Of a stretch of DNA of 52,967 bases, positions 31,242-38,261 are shown one piece after another. The notes under the pieces were generated by a model, which was given only the letters and a program-made list of their open reading frames with translations, was not told the DNA's origin and made no database searches. This DNA comes from Streptomyces sp. adm13(2018) (GTDB lineage: Bacteria > Actinomycetota > Actinomycetes > Streptomycetales > Streptomycetaceae): the NCBI RefSeq assembly GCF_008042145.1, contig NZ_RDBH01000141.1, positions 683,921 to 736,887 on the forward strand, in the 5' to 3' direction. Both the position numbers and the translations under genes were made by a program. How positions within the stretch are numbered: the stretch's first letter is position 1; every line of letters begins with the position of its first letter.

Positions 31242-33314
31242 TCACAAGACCGTGACGACTGGGTCTCGTGGGCACCCCACCTGTTCCCGAGCGCCTGACC
31301 ACGGTCTAGGGTTCGGTCGCCTGCACATTGACGGACCCACCCGGCGGGCACCGGACACCGCTTCTTGGGGGCTTGGACCATGGACCCGATCAACCGCGGG
31401 CGAGGAGGACGGCGGTGGCGCGGTGCTCGGCCTCCGTCTCGGGGGTGCTCCCGTGGCCGGCGACGAGGACGGACAGGGCGGCGAGCAGGGCGTCGGACTC
31501 GGCGGCCGCCCGCTCGGGGGTGACGGAGGGGTGCGCGGCCCACCAGGCGTAGTGCTGGGCGACGGTGTGGGCGCGCTCGGCATGCTGCCCGGCCTGTGGC
31601 CCTCGGCGGTGTGGCGGACCAGGGCGGTGGTGGTGGCGGCGATGGCGCCGCGTCCGCAGACGTCGCCGAGCAGGAAGCCCCACCGGCCGTCCTCGAGGGG
31701 GAAGACGTCGTAGAAGTCGCCGCCGATGTCGAGGCCCTCGCCGGCGGGGTGGTAGTAGGTGGCCACCTCGGCGCCGGGGACCTGCGGCAGGTCGGCCAGT
31801 AGGAGGCCGGCTTGCAGGTCGCGGGCCAGGGCGGCGCGGTGGGTGTACTGGCGGGCATTGCGGGTGGCGAGCGCGGCGCGGGAGGCGAGTTCTTCGGCCA
31901 GGGCGACGGTGTGGCCGTCGAAGGTGTGCTCGCCGGCGGACAGGAGGGTCATGGTGCCGATGACGCTGTCGCGGTCGGTCAGGGGGACGCACACGTAGCC
32001 GGTGATGCCCAGGTCGTGCCAGGGGCCCGGGCCGGTGGGGGTGCGGCGGGCGATCTCGCTGGTCCCGGAGGCGAGGACGCGGGCGACGGCGTCGTCCTCG
32101 GCGTCGTAGACGGGGATGTGGGAGGCGAGCAGGTCGCGCTCTTCTTCGGTGGGTGCGGCGGTGGCGACGCGCCGTACCCGGCCGTTCTCGACGACGTCGA
32201 TGGCGCACAGGGGTGCCAGGCGCGGGACGCAGGAGGTGGCCAGGCGCTGGAAGGTGTGGGTGGCGTCCAGATCGGAGGAGAGGGTGGTGCTGGCGTTGAG
32301 GAGGAAGGCGAGGTCGTCGCGGGCGGCCTTCTCGCGGGCCTCCGCTGCCTGCTGGGCCTGCTGGGCCTGGTGGCGTTCGATGGCGAGGGCGGCGGTGCCC
32401 GCGAAGACCCGGGCGAGTGCGAGGTCGGCGTCCTGGGGGGCCCGCGGGACGCGGTGGTACATCGCGAAGGTGCCGAGCAGTGAGCCGTCGCGGGCCAGAA
32501 TCGGGGTGGACCAGCAGGCGGCCACGCCGGCCTTGTCGGCCAGGTCGCGGAAGTCGTCCCAGAAGGGGTCGGTGGCGATGTCGGTGACGATCACCGGCGT
32601 CCGGCGGTGGGCGGCGGTACCGCAGGAGCCGACGCCCTCGCCGGTGGCGATGCCGTCGATGGCCTGGTTGTAGAAGGCGGGCAGGCTCGGGGCGGCACCG
32701 TGGTGCAGGTGCTGGCCGTCGGCGTCGGCGAGGAGCACGGAGACCATGATCTCCTCGGGTGCCAGCTCCTCGATCGCGCGGGCCATGCCGTCCAGGACGT
32801 CGGGCAGCGGGGCCTGGCGGGCGATCTGCTCCAGCAGCGCCCGGTGCTCGGCTGTCAGTCGCTGGGCCTGCTTGATCTGGGTGGTCTCCACCCCGATGAC
32901 GCGCACGCCCATGACATTGCCGCCCGCGTCCAGGCGGGGCTCGTAGGTGAAGTCGAAGAACGCCTCCCGCGCCGTCGGACCCACGCCCAGCACCACCCGG
33001 GCCTCCCGCCCGGTGTAGAGCGCGCCGGTGCGGTAGACCCGGTCGAGCAGACCGATGAAGCCCTGCTCGACGAGTTCCGGCATCAGGCGCCCCAGGGGCA
33101 GGCCGGTGCGGGTGCGCTCGGCACCGCCGATGGCGGTGAAGAATGCCTCGTTCGCGTTCTCCAGCATGTGCGCCGGCCCGGCCAGCGAGGCGAACACGGC
33201 CGTCGAGTGCCCGAACAGCGCTCGCACGTCGTGGTCGGCTCCGGTGGCGGCAGCGGCGCGCGCATCTGCCGTCCCGGCAGGCGGGGAGACATGCTGCCCC
33301 GGTACGCGCGTCAT
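31242..33314 (-). CDS. PAS-GAF-GAF-PP2C sensor phosphatase with broken C-terminus
   Basis: The frame gives 690 residues. A PAS-like domain covers about 30-150 (ending GVRVIGVETTQIK), a first GAF about 160-315 (GEGVGSCGTAAHRRTPVIVTD), a second GAF about 335-500, then a SpoIIE/RsbU-type PP2C domain with GGDFYDVF and GDVCGRG. After ALVRHTA (about residue 577, base 31580) homology stops abruptly and the frame runs through Pro/Ser/Arg-rich out-of-frame DNA to 31242. The later metal-binding Asp motifs (TDG and DD) are absent, so phosphatase activity is unlikely. ATG 33314 overlaps the stop of the preceding STAS gene (ATGA). Effectively a pseudogene at its 3' end. Confidence 0.75.
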   Translation of the reverse strand: MTRVPGQHVSPPAGTADARAAAATGADHDVRALFGHSTAVFASLAGPAHMLENANEAFFTAIGGAERTRTGLPLGRLMPELVEQGFIGLLDRVYRTGALYTGREARVVLGVGPTAREAFFDFTYEPRLDAGGNVMGVRVIGVETTQIKQAQRLTAEHRALLEQIARQAPLPDVLDGMARAIEELAPEEIMVSVLLADADGQHLHHGAAPSLPAFYNQAIDGIATGEGVGSCGTAAHRRTPVIVTDIATDPFWDDFRDLADKAGVAACWSTPILARDGSLLGTFAMYHRVPRAPQDADLALARVFAGTAALAIERHQAQQAQQAAEAREKAARDDLAFLLNASTTLSSDLDATHTFQRLATSCVPRLAPLCAIDVVENGRVRRVATAAPTEEERDLLASHIPVYDAEDDAVARVLASGTSEIARRTPTGPGPWHDLGITGYVCVPLTDRDSVIGTMTLLSAGEHTFDGHTVALAEELASRAALATRNARQYTHRAALARDLQAGLLLADLPQVPGAEVATYYHPAGEGLDIGGDFYDVFPLEDGRWGFLLGDVCGRGAIAATTTALVRHTAEGHRPGSMPSAPTPSPSTTPGGPRTPPSPPSGRPPSPTPCSPPCPSSSPATGAPPRRRPSTAPPPSSSPAVDRVHGPSPQEAVSGARRVGPSMCRRPNPRPWSGAREQVGCPRDPVVTVL
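31307..31400 (+). other. Promoter and start-like remnant at the core/accessory border
   Basis: A -10-like TAGGGT (31307-31312), a TTGGGGG ribosome-type site and ATG 31380 (MDPINRG) look like the beginning of a plus-strand gene. Coding character on this strand stops at about 31400, where minus-strand accessory sequence begins. I infer a truncated 5' end, but cannot name the gene. Confidence 0.3.
31393..31575 (-). pseudogene. Fragment of an unidentified gene fused behind the broken PP2C domain
   Basis: In a different minus-strand frame from the PP2C gene, about 60 residues look like genuine protein (QHAERAHTVAQHYAWW, then PERAAAESDALLAALSVLV, then EAEHRATAVLLARG). It lacks a start and probably its end. 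I do not recognise the family. The junction with the PP2C domain is near 31575-31580. Confidence 0.45.
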
Positions 33315-33721
33315 GCTGTCTGCCTCTCCTTGGGCTGTGCCGGACCGTTCAGGTCGGCATCCACGATGGCGCCGTGGTCAGTGTCCACTGCCAAGGCTTG
33401 TTCGACGTCGGCGTATACGGCGAAGACCTGGTCAAGGCCCGTCAGGGAGAACAGGCGGACCACGGTGCTGGGCACCGCCGCAAGACGCAGAGCTCGCTCC
33501 TGCGTGGCCAGGTCCTGCCAGAGCCGCACCAGCACACCTATGCCGGAGGAGTCGCAGAACGTCAGGCGGCTGCAGTCCGCGACCACAGCCCCCGCCCCCC
33601 GCCCCCTGGCCAGCTCCTTGTCGCCGGCTTCCTGGAGCTGGACCATGCTGTCGAAGTCGAGCTCCCCGCGCAGCGCGAACACCGCGCACCGCACCCTGTG
33701 GGTGACTTGTACCGAGAACAC
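33311..33721 (-). CDS. STAS-domain anti-sigma factor antagonist
   Basis: GTG 33721 (MFSVQVTHRVRCAVFALRGELDFD) follows GGAGGAAG and gives 136 residues; the frame is open further upstream without conserved character. The phosphorylation loop is FCDSSGIGVL with Ser58 the likely acceptor. Its stop overlaps the start of the PAS-GAF-PP2C gene, pairing an antagonist with a phosphatase in the classic RsbV/RsbU manner. No kinase gene accompanies them. Confidence 0.85.
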   Translation of the reverse strand: MFSVQVTHRVRCAVFALRGELDFDSMVQLQEAGDKELARGRGAGAVVADCSRLTFCDSSGIGVLVRLWQDLATQERALRLAAVPSTVVRLFSLTGLDQVFAVYADVEQALAVDTDHGAIVDADLNGPAQPKERQTA

Positions 33722-34034
33722 CTGCGGCTTCCTCCGCCCGAAGCTTTCACCGACAACGACCTCATGGTAGAGAACCACGCCTGCAGCCTCACACATCGCA
33801 CTCGGTTCGGGCCGGGACGGCCACCGGTCTGGGAGGTGAGCAGGCCCTTGCTGTTTCACGGCCGCCACCCCGGAGCTCCTCACTTGCCGGCACCATGCCT
33901 TTTCCCGCTACGTCACGCCTGAGCGGGCCTGCGGCCTTGGGGGATCAGGAGATTTCCGCCGTGCAGGTTTCGGACCTCGGGATCGCGAGCAGGCGGTGGT
34001 CACGACCAACCCGGTACTACACGAGGAGGTCCCC
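33722..34034. promoter_or_regulatory. Divergent STAS / csbD intergenic region
   Basis: 313 bases without a supported gene, containing the divergent promoters of the STAS-phosphatase pair and of csbD. I looked for sigma-B-type GTTT/GGGTA elements and found no convincing pair. Confidence 0.4.
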
Positions 34035-34211
34035 ATGTCGGGCACCGAGAAGACCAAGGCGCAGGCCGAGCAGGCCAAGGGCAAGGCCAAGGAGATGACG
34101 GGCCGCGCACTCGGCAACGAGCGGATGACCGCCGAGGGCCACTCCGACCAGGCCAAGGGCAACGCCCGCCAGGCCAAGGAAGACGTCAAGGACACCTTCC
34201 GCCACCACTGA
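34035..34211 (+). CDS. CsbD family stress protein
   Basis: A small, very hydrophilic helical protein of 58 residues from ATG 34035 (MSGTEKTKAQAEQAKGKAKE) with GAGGAGG upstream. The family pattern of KxKG/AKG repeats and GNERMTAEG is clear. CsbD proteins are general-stress products, under sigma-B in Bacillus; exact function is unknown. Its place beside STAS/phosphatase genes fits a shared stress regulon. Confidence 0.88.
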   Translation: MSGTEKTKAQAEQAKGKAKEMTGRALGNERMTAEGHSDQAKGNARQAKEDVKDTFRHH

Positions 34212-34245
34212 CCACACCCCCCGCCGTCGGCCACGGCCCGCGGCT

Positions 34246-34289
34246 CGGATGGACCCCGACCCCCTTCCCCCAGGGTCGGGGTCCATCCG
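34246..34289 (+). terminator. csbD terminator
   Basis: A perfect 17-bp stem (34246-34262 with 34273-34289, CGGATGGACCCCGACCC and complement) with a 10-base loop, 35 bases after csbD. Confidence 0.88.
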
Positions 34290-34399
34290 CGTTCCCGGTC
34301 GCGGCCCGCGCGGTACGCGGCCCGCCGGCGCAGACCCGCGGTACCCGCGTGGACCCGGGCGGGCGGGACCACGGTCGGCGAGAGACGTCGAGTAGTCCT

Positions 34400-34906
34400 T
34401 CAGGCCGCGGAGAAGGCACCGGGAGGTTGCAGGTCGCCGCTGTGGGTGGTGTCGAGTTGTGCCAGGAGTCCTGCGAGGCCGGCTGCCAGGGCGTGGCGCT
34501 GGTTCGGGGGCATCTGGCTGATGGCCTGATGGAGCACCGAGTCGCGCTCGTCGCGGATGCGTTGCAGGTGTTCCTTGCCGGTGGGGGTGAGCCGCAGGAG
34601 GATCTCACGGCCGTTGTCGGGGCAGGGCAGCCGTTCGAGGAAGCCGATGGCCTGCAGCCTGTCGCACATGCGGGTGACGGTGGGGGCGGCTGAGGCGAGG
34701 CGCCGGCATGCGGTGCGCATGCGTATGCCGCCCTCGTGGTCGATGACGTACATCAGGCGCAGCTGGGATGTGGAGCTGGGTGCTGTGTCGTGGCTGGTGG
34801 CGTGCCTGGCGCGCTCCCACATGACGTCGAGGAGCTCGGTGATGGTGCTGGCCGAGTGAGTGGTGTGGTGGAGGGTCGCGTTGGGGGCTGCGTCTGGCGT
34901 GGTCAC
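34400..34906 (-). CDS. MarR family transcriptional regulator
   Basis: GTG 34906 gives 168 residues. The winged helix is at about 50-120: LRLMYVIDHEGGIRMRTACRRL, PTVTRMCDRLQAIGFLERLPCPDNGREILLRLTPTG, followed by the C-terminal dimerisation helix. The recognition-helix residues are typical MarR. It is the last gene of the minus-strand run phosphatase, B12 sensor, STAS, MarR, 50 bases after the STAS stop, so it could be the transcriptional output or an autoregulator of that operon. Confidence 0.85.
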   Translation of the reverse strand: MTTPDAAPNATLHHTTHSASTITELLDVMWERARHATSHDTAPSSTSQLRLMYVIDHEGGIRMRTACRRLASAAPTVTRMCDRLQAIGFLERLPCPDNGREILLRLTPTGKEHLQRIRDERDSVLHQAISQMPPNQRHALAAGLAGLLAQLDTTHSGDLQPPGAFSAA

Positions 34907-34956
34907 TGTTTCCCCGTCGGTGTGTAGAGGTGCCCGGTGGACGGCCGTGCTGTGGC

Positions 34957-35370
34957 TCAGGTACTGCCGTCTTGGCCGGTGGAGGGAGCCGCGTGAGCGC
35001 CGTCGTCGGGCCCCGTGGTCCGCGCGGGGCTGACGGGCTGTGCGGCCGTGAGGTAGTCGAACGTTCCGGTGACGTGGAGGATGCGGTCCAGTGTCGCCGG
35101 TCTGTCCTCCATGTGCAGTCGCACGCCCGCCGCGGTGGTGCGCCGGTGGATCATGAGCAGGGCGGACAGGCCCATGGAGTCGATGGCGCCGAGGTGCGCG
35201 CAGTGCAGATGCAGGTCGGCGAGGCTGGGCCGGGCTGCGAGCTGGGCGGTCGCCTCCTCCACGAGGAGGCCGGCGCTGTCGTGGTCGAGGTCTCCGTGGA
35301 TCTCTATGCGGATGCTGTCCGGGGAGTCGACCGTGGTCAGGTGCAGGTGCTGTTCGGGGTGAGTGGTCAT
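34957..35370 (-). CDS. STAS-domain anti-sigma factor antagonist in B12-sensor operon
   Basis: The 137-residue protein has a STAS fold with loop LGAIDSMGLSALL (likely acceptor Ser65) and a polar C-terminal tail. ATG 35370 overlaps the stop of the cobalamin-sensor gene (ATGA). In partner switching such a protein would be dephosphorylated by a PP2C enzyme, here encoded two genes upstream in the same operon. Confidence 0.85.
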   Translation of the reverse strand: MTTHPEQHLHLTTVDSPDSIRIEIHGDLDHDSAGLLVEEATAQLAARPSLADLHLHCAHLGAIDSMGLSALLMIHRRTTAAGVRLHMEDRPATLDRILHVTGTFDYLTAAQPVSPARTTGPDDGAHAAPSTGQDGST

Positions 35371-36470
35371 GCGGGGGTCCTGGCGGTGGTGAGGGTTCGG
35401 CTTGCGGCCTTGAGCATGCGGGTGGCCCGGGGAAAGTCCTTGAGTTCACGGGCCATGAGGTCCAGGGCCGGCGGCAGGCCGGCGGCGGGGACTCCTCGTG
35501 CGTTCAGGATCTGCGCGGTCCAGGTGATGAACGAGGTGAACAGGTCCTCGTCGTCGAGGTAGAGAGCGGTGGCGAGGAACTCGACGATGTGCGCGAGGTC
35601 TTCCGCGGTGCGCTCGCGCTGGGCGTGATCGTAGGCGCGCATCGGGGGGAAGGCTTCTTCCAGGGCGGTGAAGACCGCTTGCACGAGCGCGGTGTCGCTC
35701 CGGGCGACCAGGGTGTACTCCTGGTCCTCCAGGTGTGGCAGGTCGTCGAACTGCTGATGGTCGGGCGTCGGCCGAGGCATCCGGCGTGTGCTGAGGAGGT
35801 CGGCGGCGCCTCGGGCGTGGGGGGCCCAGGCGTCCGCGCCCAGCAGCGCGGCATAGCGGCCCTCGGGTCCGAAGGCGGCACCGCCGGCGATGACGGGTAC
35901 GCCGATGGCCTGGCAGGCGGTGATCGCCGCGTGCGCGGTCGGCAGACGGGTCGCGATGGAGCTGGAGAGCGCGACGGCGTCGGCGCGGGTGCTGTGGAGG
36001 TGGGCGATCAGGTGCGGGGTCGGCACCTGGGCGCCGAGGTAGTCGACCTGCCAGCCGCGCAGTTTGAGTACCTCGGAGAGCAGGCGGGCGGGCAGGGCGT
36101 GCCATTCTCCGTCCACGCATGCCACGGTGATCCTGCCGCAGGTCACAGGTGTGCGGGCGGCGGGATGGGCGGCGACCGCGGCGACGGCACGCTCGTTGAT
36201 GGCGGTCGCCGCGTGCTCCTGGGCGACGCTCATCCGGTTGGCCGCCCATTCCTCTCCGACGCGCCCCTGGACCACGGCGATCACATCGAGCAGGACGTTC
36301 TCCGCATCCGTGCCCTCGTCGAGTACGCGCAGCACCAGCTCGGTGGCCGTGTGTTCGTCCATGTCCGAGACGGCCTGCCACAGCTGATTCGCGAGTTGCT
36401 CCATCTGTCCGGCGGGAGGAACGCGCGGCGGGGTGCTGGTGCTGGTGCTGGTGCTGGTGCTGGTGCTCAC
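35367..36470 (-). CDS. Cobalamin-binding sensor, CarH/LitR-like photosensory module without DNA-binding domain
   Basis: GTG 36470 overlaps the upstream phosphatase stop (GTGA) and gives 367 residues. An N-terminal Ser-Thr repeat (2-13) precedes a four-helix cap (about 22-105) holding W75-x9-E85-H86, the Wx9EH signature of adenosylcobalamin photoreceptors. A Rossmann-like B12 domain (about 112-228) has E122-W-H124 as candidate lower-ligand motif, then GWQVDYLGAQVP, ALSSSIA and VIAGGAAFG. A C-terminal helical domain (about 250-365, RTAEDLAHIVEFLATALYLDDE) is of unknown role. There is no MerR HTH, so output probably passes by protein contact to the adjacent STAS or PP2C proteins. Confidence 0.85.
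   Translation of the reverse strand: MSTSTSTSTSTSTPPRVPPAGQMEQLANQLWQAVSDMDEHTATELVLRVLDEGTDAENVLLDVIAVVQGRVGEEWAANRMSVAQEHAATAINERAVAAVAAHPAARTPVTCGRITVACVDGEWHALPARLLSEVLKLRGWQVDYLGAQVPTPHLIAHLHSTRADAVALSSSIATRLPTAHAAITACQAIGVPVIAGGAAFGPEGRYAALLGADAWAPHARGAADLLSTRRMPRPTPDHQQFDDLPHLEDQEYTLVARSDTALVQAVFTALEEAFPPMRAYDHAQRERTAEDLAHIVEFLATALYLDDEDLFTSFITWTAQILNARGVPAAGLPPALDLMARELKDFPRATRMLKAASRTLTTARTPA
36433..36468 (-). repeat. Six-base tandem repeat at the B12-sensor start
   Basis: GTGCTG is repeated five times (36433-36462) plus one variant GTGCTC; on the coding strand it encodes alternating Ser-Thr at residues 2-13. Copy number can change without a frameshift. Confidence 0.9.
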
Positions 36471-38122
36471 GGGGTGTACCTGCCCCGGGTGTGTCCGTCC
36501 ACTGCGCTCAGGTGGTGGGTGCGGGGAGCGGAGATCACGACGACGGCCATGTCGTCGTGCGAACGGTTGCCCAGCCACTGGGCGGCCAGCATCTGTACGT
36601 GCTCCGCGATTCCCTCGGCGGGCATGCCGGCGCACTGGGAGAGCGCGCGTCTGAGCCGCGCGTCGCCGAACAGGGCATTGCCCATCGGCCCTCCCCGGGC
36701 TTCGGTGATGCCGTCGGTGTAGAGGACGCACGATTCACCGGGGGCGAGGGAGACGGCAGCGGTGGTGGCCGAGACGGTGGGGATGGCTCCGATCAGGGTG
36801 CCGTGGGTGTCGGCTTCCTCCACGGTTCCGTCGGCCCGGACGATCAGCGGGTTGGGGTGGCCACCGCTCGTGAGCCTGAGGTCCACCATGCTCCCGCGCC
36901 GTACGGCGGAGGCCAGGATCATCGTGGCGAACCGGGTGTGGTGGGAGCTCAGCAGTGCGGTGTTCAGCAGGCTGAGCATCCGCTGGTGGTCATCGGCCAT
37001 GGGCAGCAGAGCGTGCAGGGTGTTGCGGATCTTGCCGGTCAGGACGGCGGCCTCCAGCCCCTTGCCGCAGACGTCTCCGATGGAGACCAGGGAGGCCTCG
37101 CCCTCGACGGCCGCGGGATGGACGTCGTAGAAGTCGCCGCCGATGCGCTCGTGGTCCGCGGAGGGCCGGTAGCGGCCGGCGTAGTCGACCCCGGAGATGT
37201 GGTGCAGCACCGGGGGCATCAGTTCCCGCATCAGCACGTCGGTGATCGCGGTCTGCTCCGCGTACAGGCGGGCGGCGGACATCGCGGCCCCGGCGCGGGC
37301 GGCGAACAGCCGCGCGAACACCTCCTCCTCGGCACTGAACGCCGTGCTCTCCGACTTGCGCAGCAGGATGAGCGCGCCCGCCGGGACACCGTGCCCGGGC
37401 AGCGGAGTGATCACTATCGAGCCGACCGGTCCGAATCCCTCGGGCAGCATCCACGCGGGGGCCGCGGCCGGGTCGATCCACCGTGAGGGCACCGGCGGGA
37501 ACCCGCGCAGCGCCTCGCCCAGTCCCGGCACGGCGGTGGGGTCCACCGTCACGGTCGACAGGGCGGGAGCACCGCCGCGCAGGCAGGTGACCACCGGCAG
37601 TCGCTGACCACGAGCCGGTGCGACGGCCAGCGCCGCATCGGCGAGGTTCTCAGCCGCCATCTGCGCGGTCACGTCCATACAGCGCCCGAGGTTGAGCGAG
37701 GACAGCAGGGCGGTCGACGCCTCCGCGAGGAATGCGCTTCGCTCCCGCTCCAGGTGGAGAGCTTCTCGGGCGAGCCGGCGGTCGGTGTCGTCCACCAGCC
37801 ACCAGACCACCGATCCGTCGCCCCGAACGCTGGGATGCGCCTCGAAGATCCGCTCCCCGATCGTTCCGCTCAGCGCCTCCGCCTCTAAGGGGGCCGCATG
37901 CGGTCCGGGGACACTGAGGGCGGAGTGCGCTTCGCGGAGCCAGTCCGGAACCGTGTCCGCCAGCAGGGCCCCCGGTGTCGCGGCGGGCAGAAGAAGGTGT
38001 GCGGCGGCGTTGCACCGCACGACAGCACCGTGGACGTCAGCGACGAGAACGGGGTAGGGGGCCGGGCCCCAGGAGGGTTCCTGCGCGGGGACCTGGTCGG
38101 CATGGGCTTGGGTGGAGACCAA
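36467..38122 (-). CDS. PAS-GAF-PP2C (SpoIIE/RsbU-type) serine phosphatase
   Basis: The 551-residue protein has a PAS domain about 20-125 (VLVADVHGAVVRCNAAA), a GAF about 130-300, and an intact PP2C domain about 315-540 with GGDFYDVH (328-335), GDVCGKG (349-355), YTDGITEA and SHDDMAVVV, supplying all the expected metal Asp residues. It should dephosphorylate a STAS antagonist; the obvious partner is encoded two genes downstream. The TTG start at 38122 lacks a clear ribosome site and is uncertain. First gene of the coupled B12-sensor operon. Confidence 0.88.
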   Translation of the reverse strand: MVSTQAHADQVPAQEPSWGPAPYPVLVADVHGAVVRCNAAAHLLLPAATPGALLADTVPDWLREAHSALSVPGPHAAPLEAEALSGTIGERIFEAHPSVRGDGSVVWWLVDDTDRRLAREALHLERERSAFLAEASTALLSSLNLGRCMDVTAQMAAENLADAALAVAPARGQRLPVVTCLRGGAPALSTVTVDPTAVPGLGEALRGFPPVPSRWIDPAAAPAWMLPEGFGPVGSIVITPLPGHGVPAGALILLRKSESTAFSAEEEVFARLFAARAGAAMSAARLYAEQTAITDVLMRELMPPVLHHISGVDYAGRYRPSADHERIGGDFYDVHPAAVEGEASLVSIGDVCGKGLEAAVLTGKIRNTLHALLPMADDHQRMLSLLNTALLSSHHTRFATMILASAVRRGSMVDLRLTSGGHPNPLIVRADGTVEEADTHGTLIGAIPTVSATTAAVSLAPGESCVLYTDGITEARGGPMGNALFGDARLRRALSQCAGMPAEGIAEHVQMLAAQWLGNRSHDDMAVVVISAPRTHHLSAVDGHTRGRYTP

Positions 38123-38261
38123 ATGTTGAGGACCCGCTGGGCGAGTCCCTCACCTCATCGACTAGACAGTTGCTTGCAGGCAACGATCCTCCCCGGCACC
38201 CCTATCTGGCAACCCGCCCCCGTCTGCGATCAGACCATGGGAGGGGTTGGTCACAGGGCTC

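Noticed and set aside
33908..34289. Minus-strand frames over csbD
   Set aside because: csbD on the plus strand has a strong ribosome site, a family-typical sequence and its own terminator.
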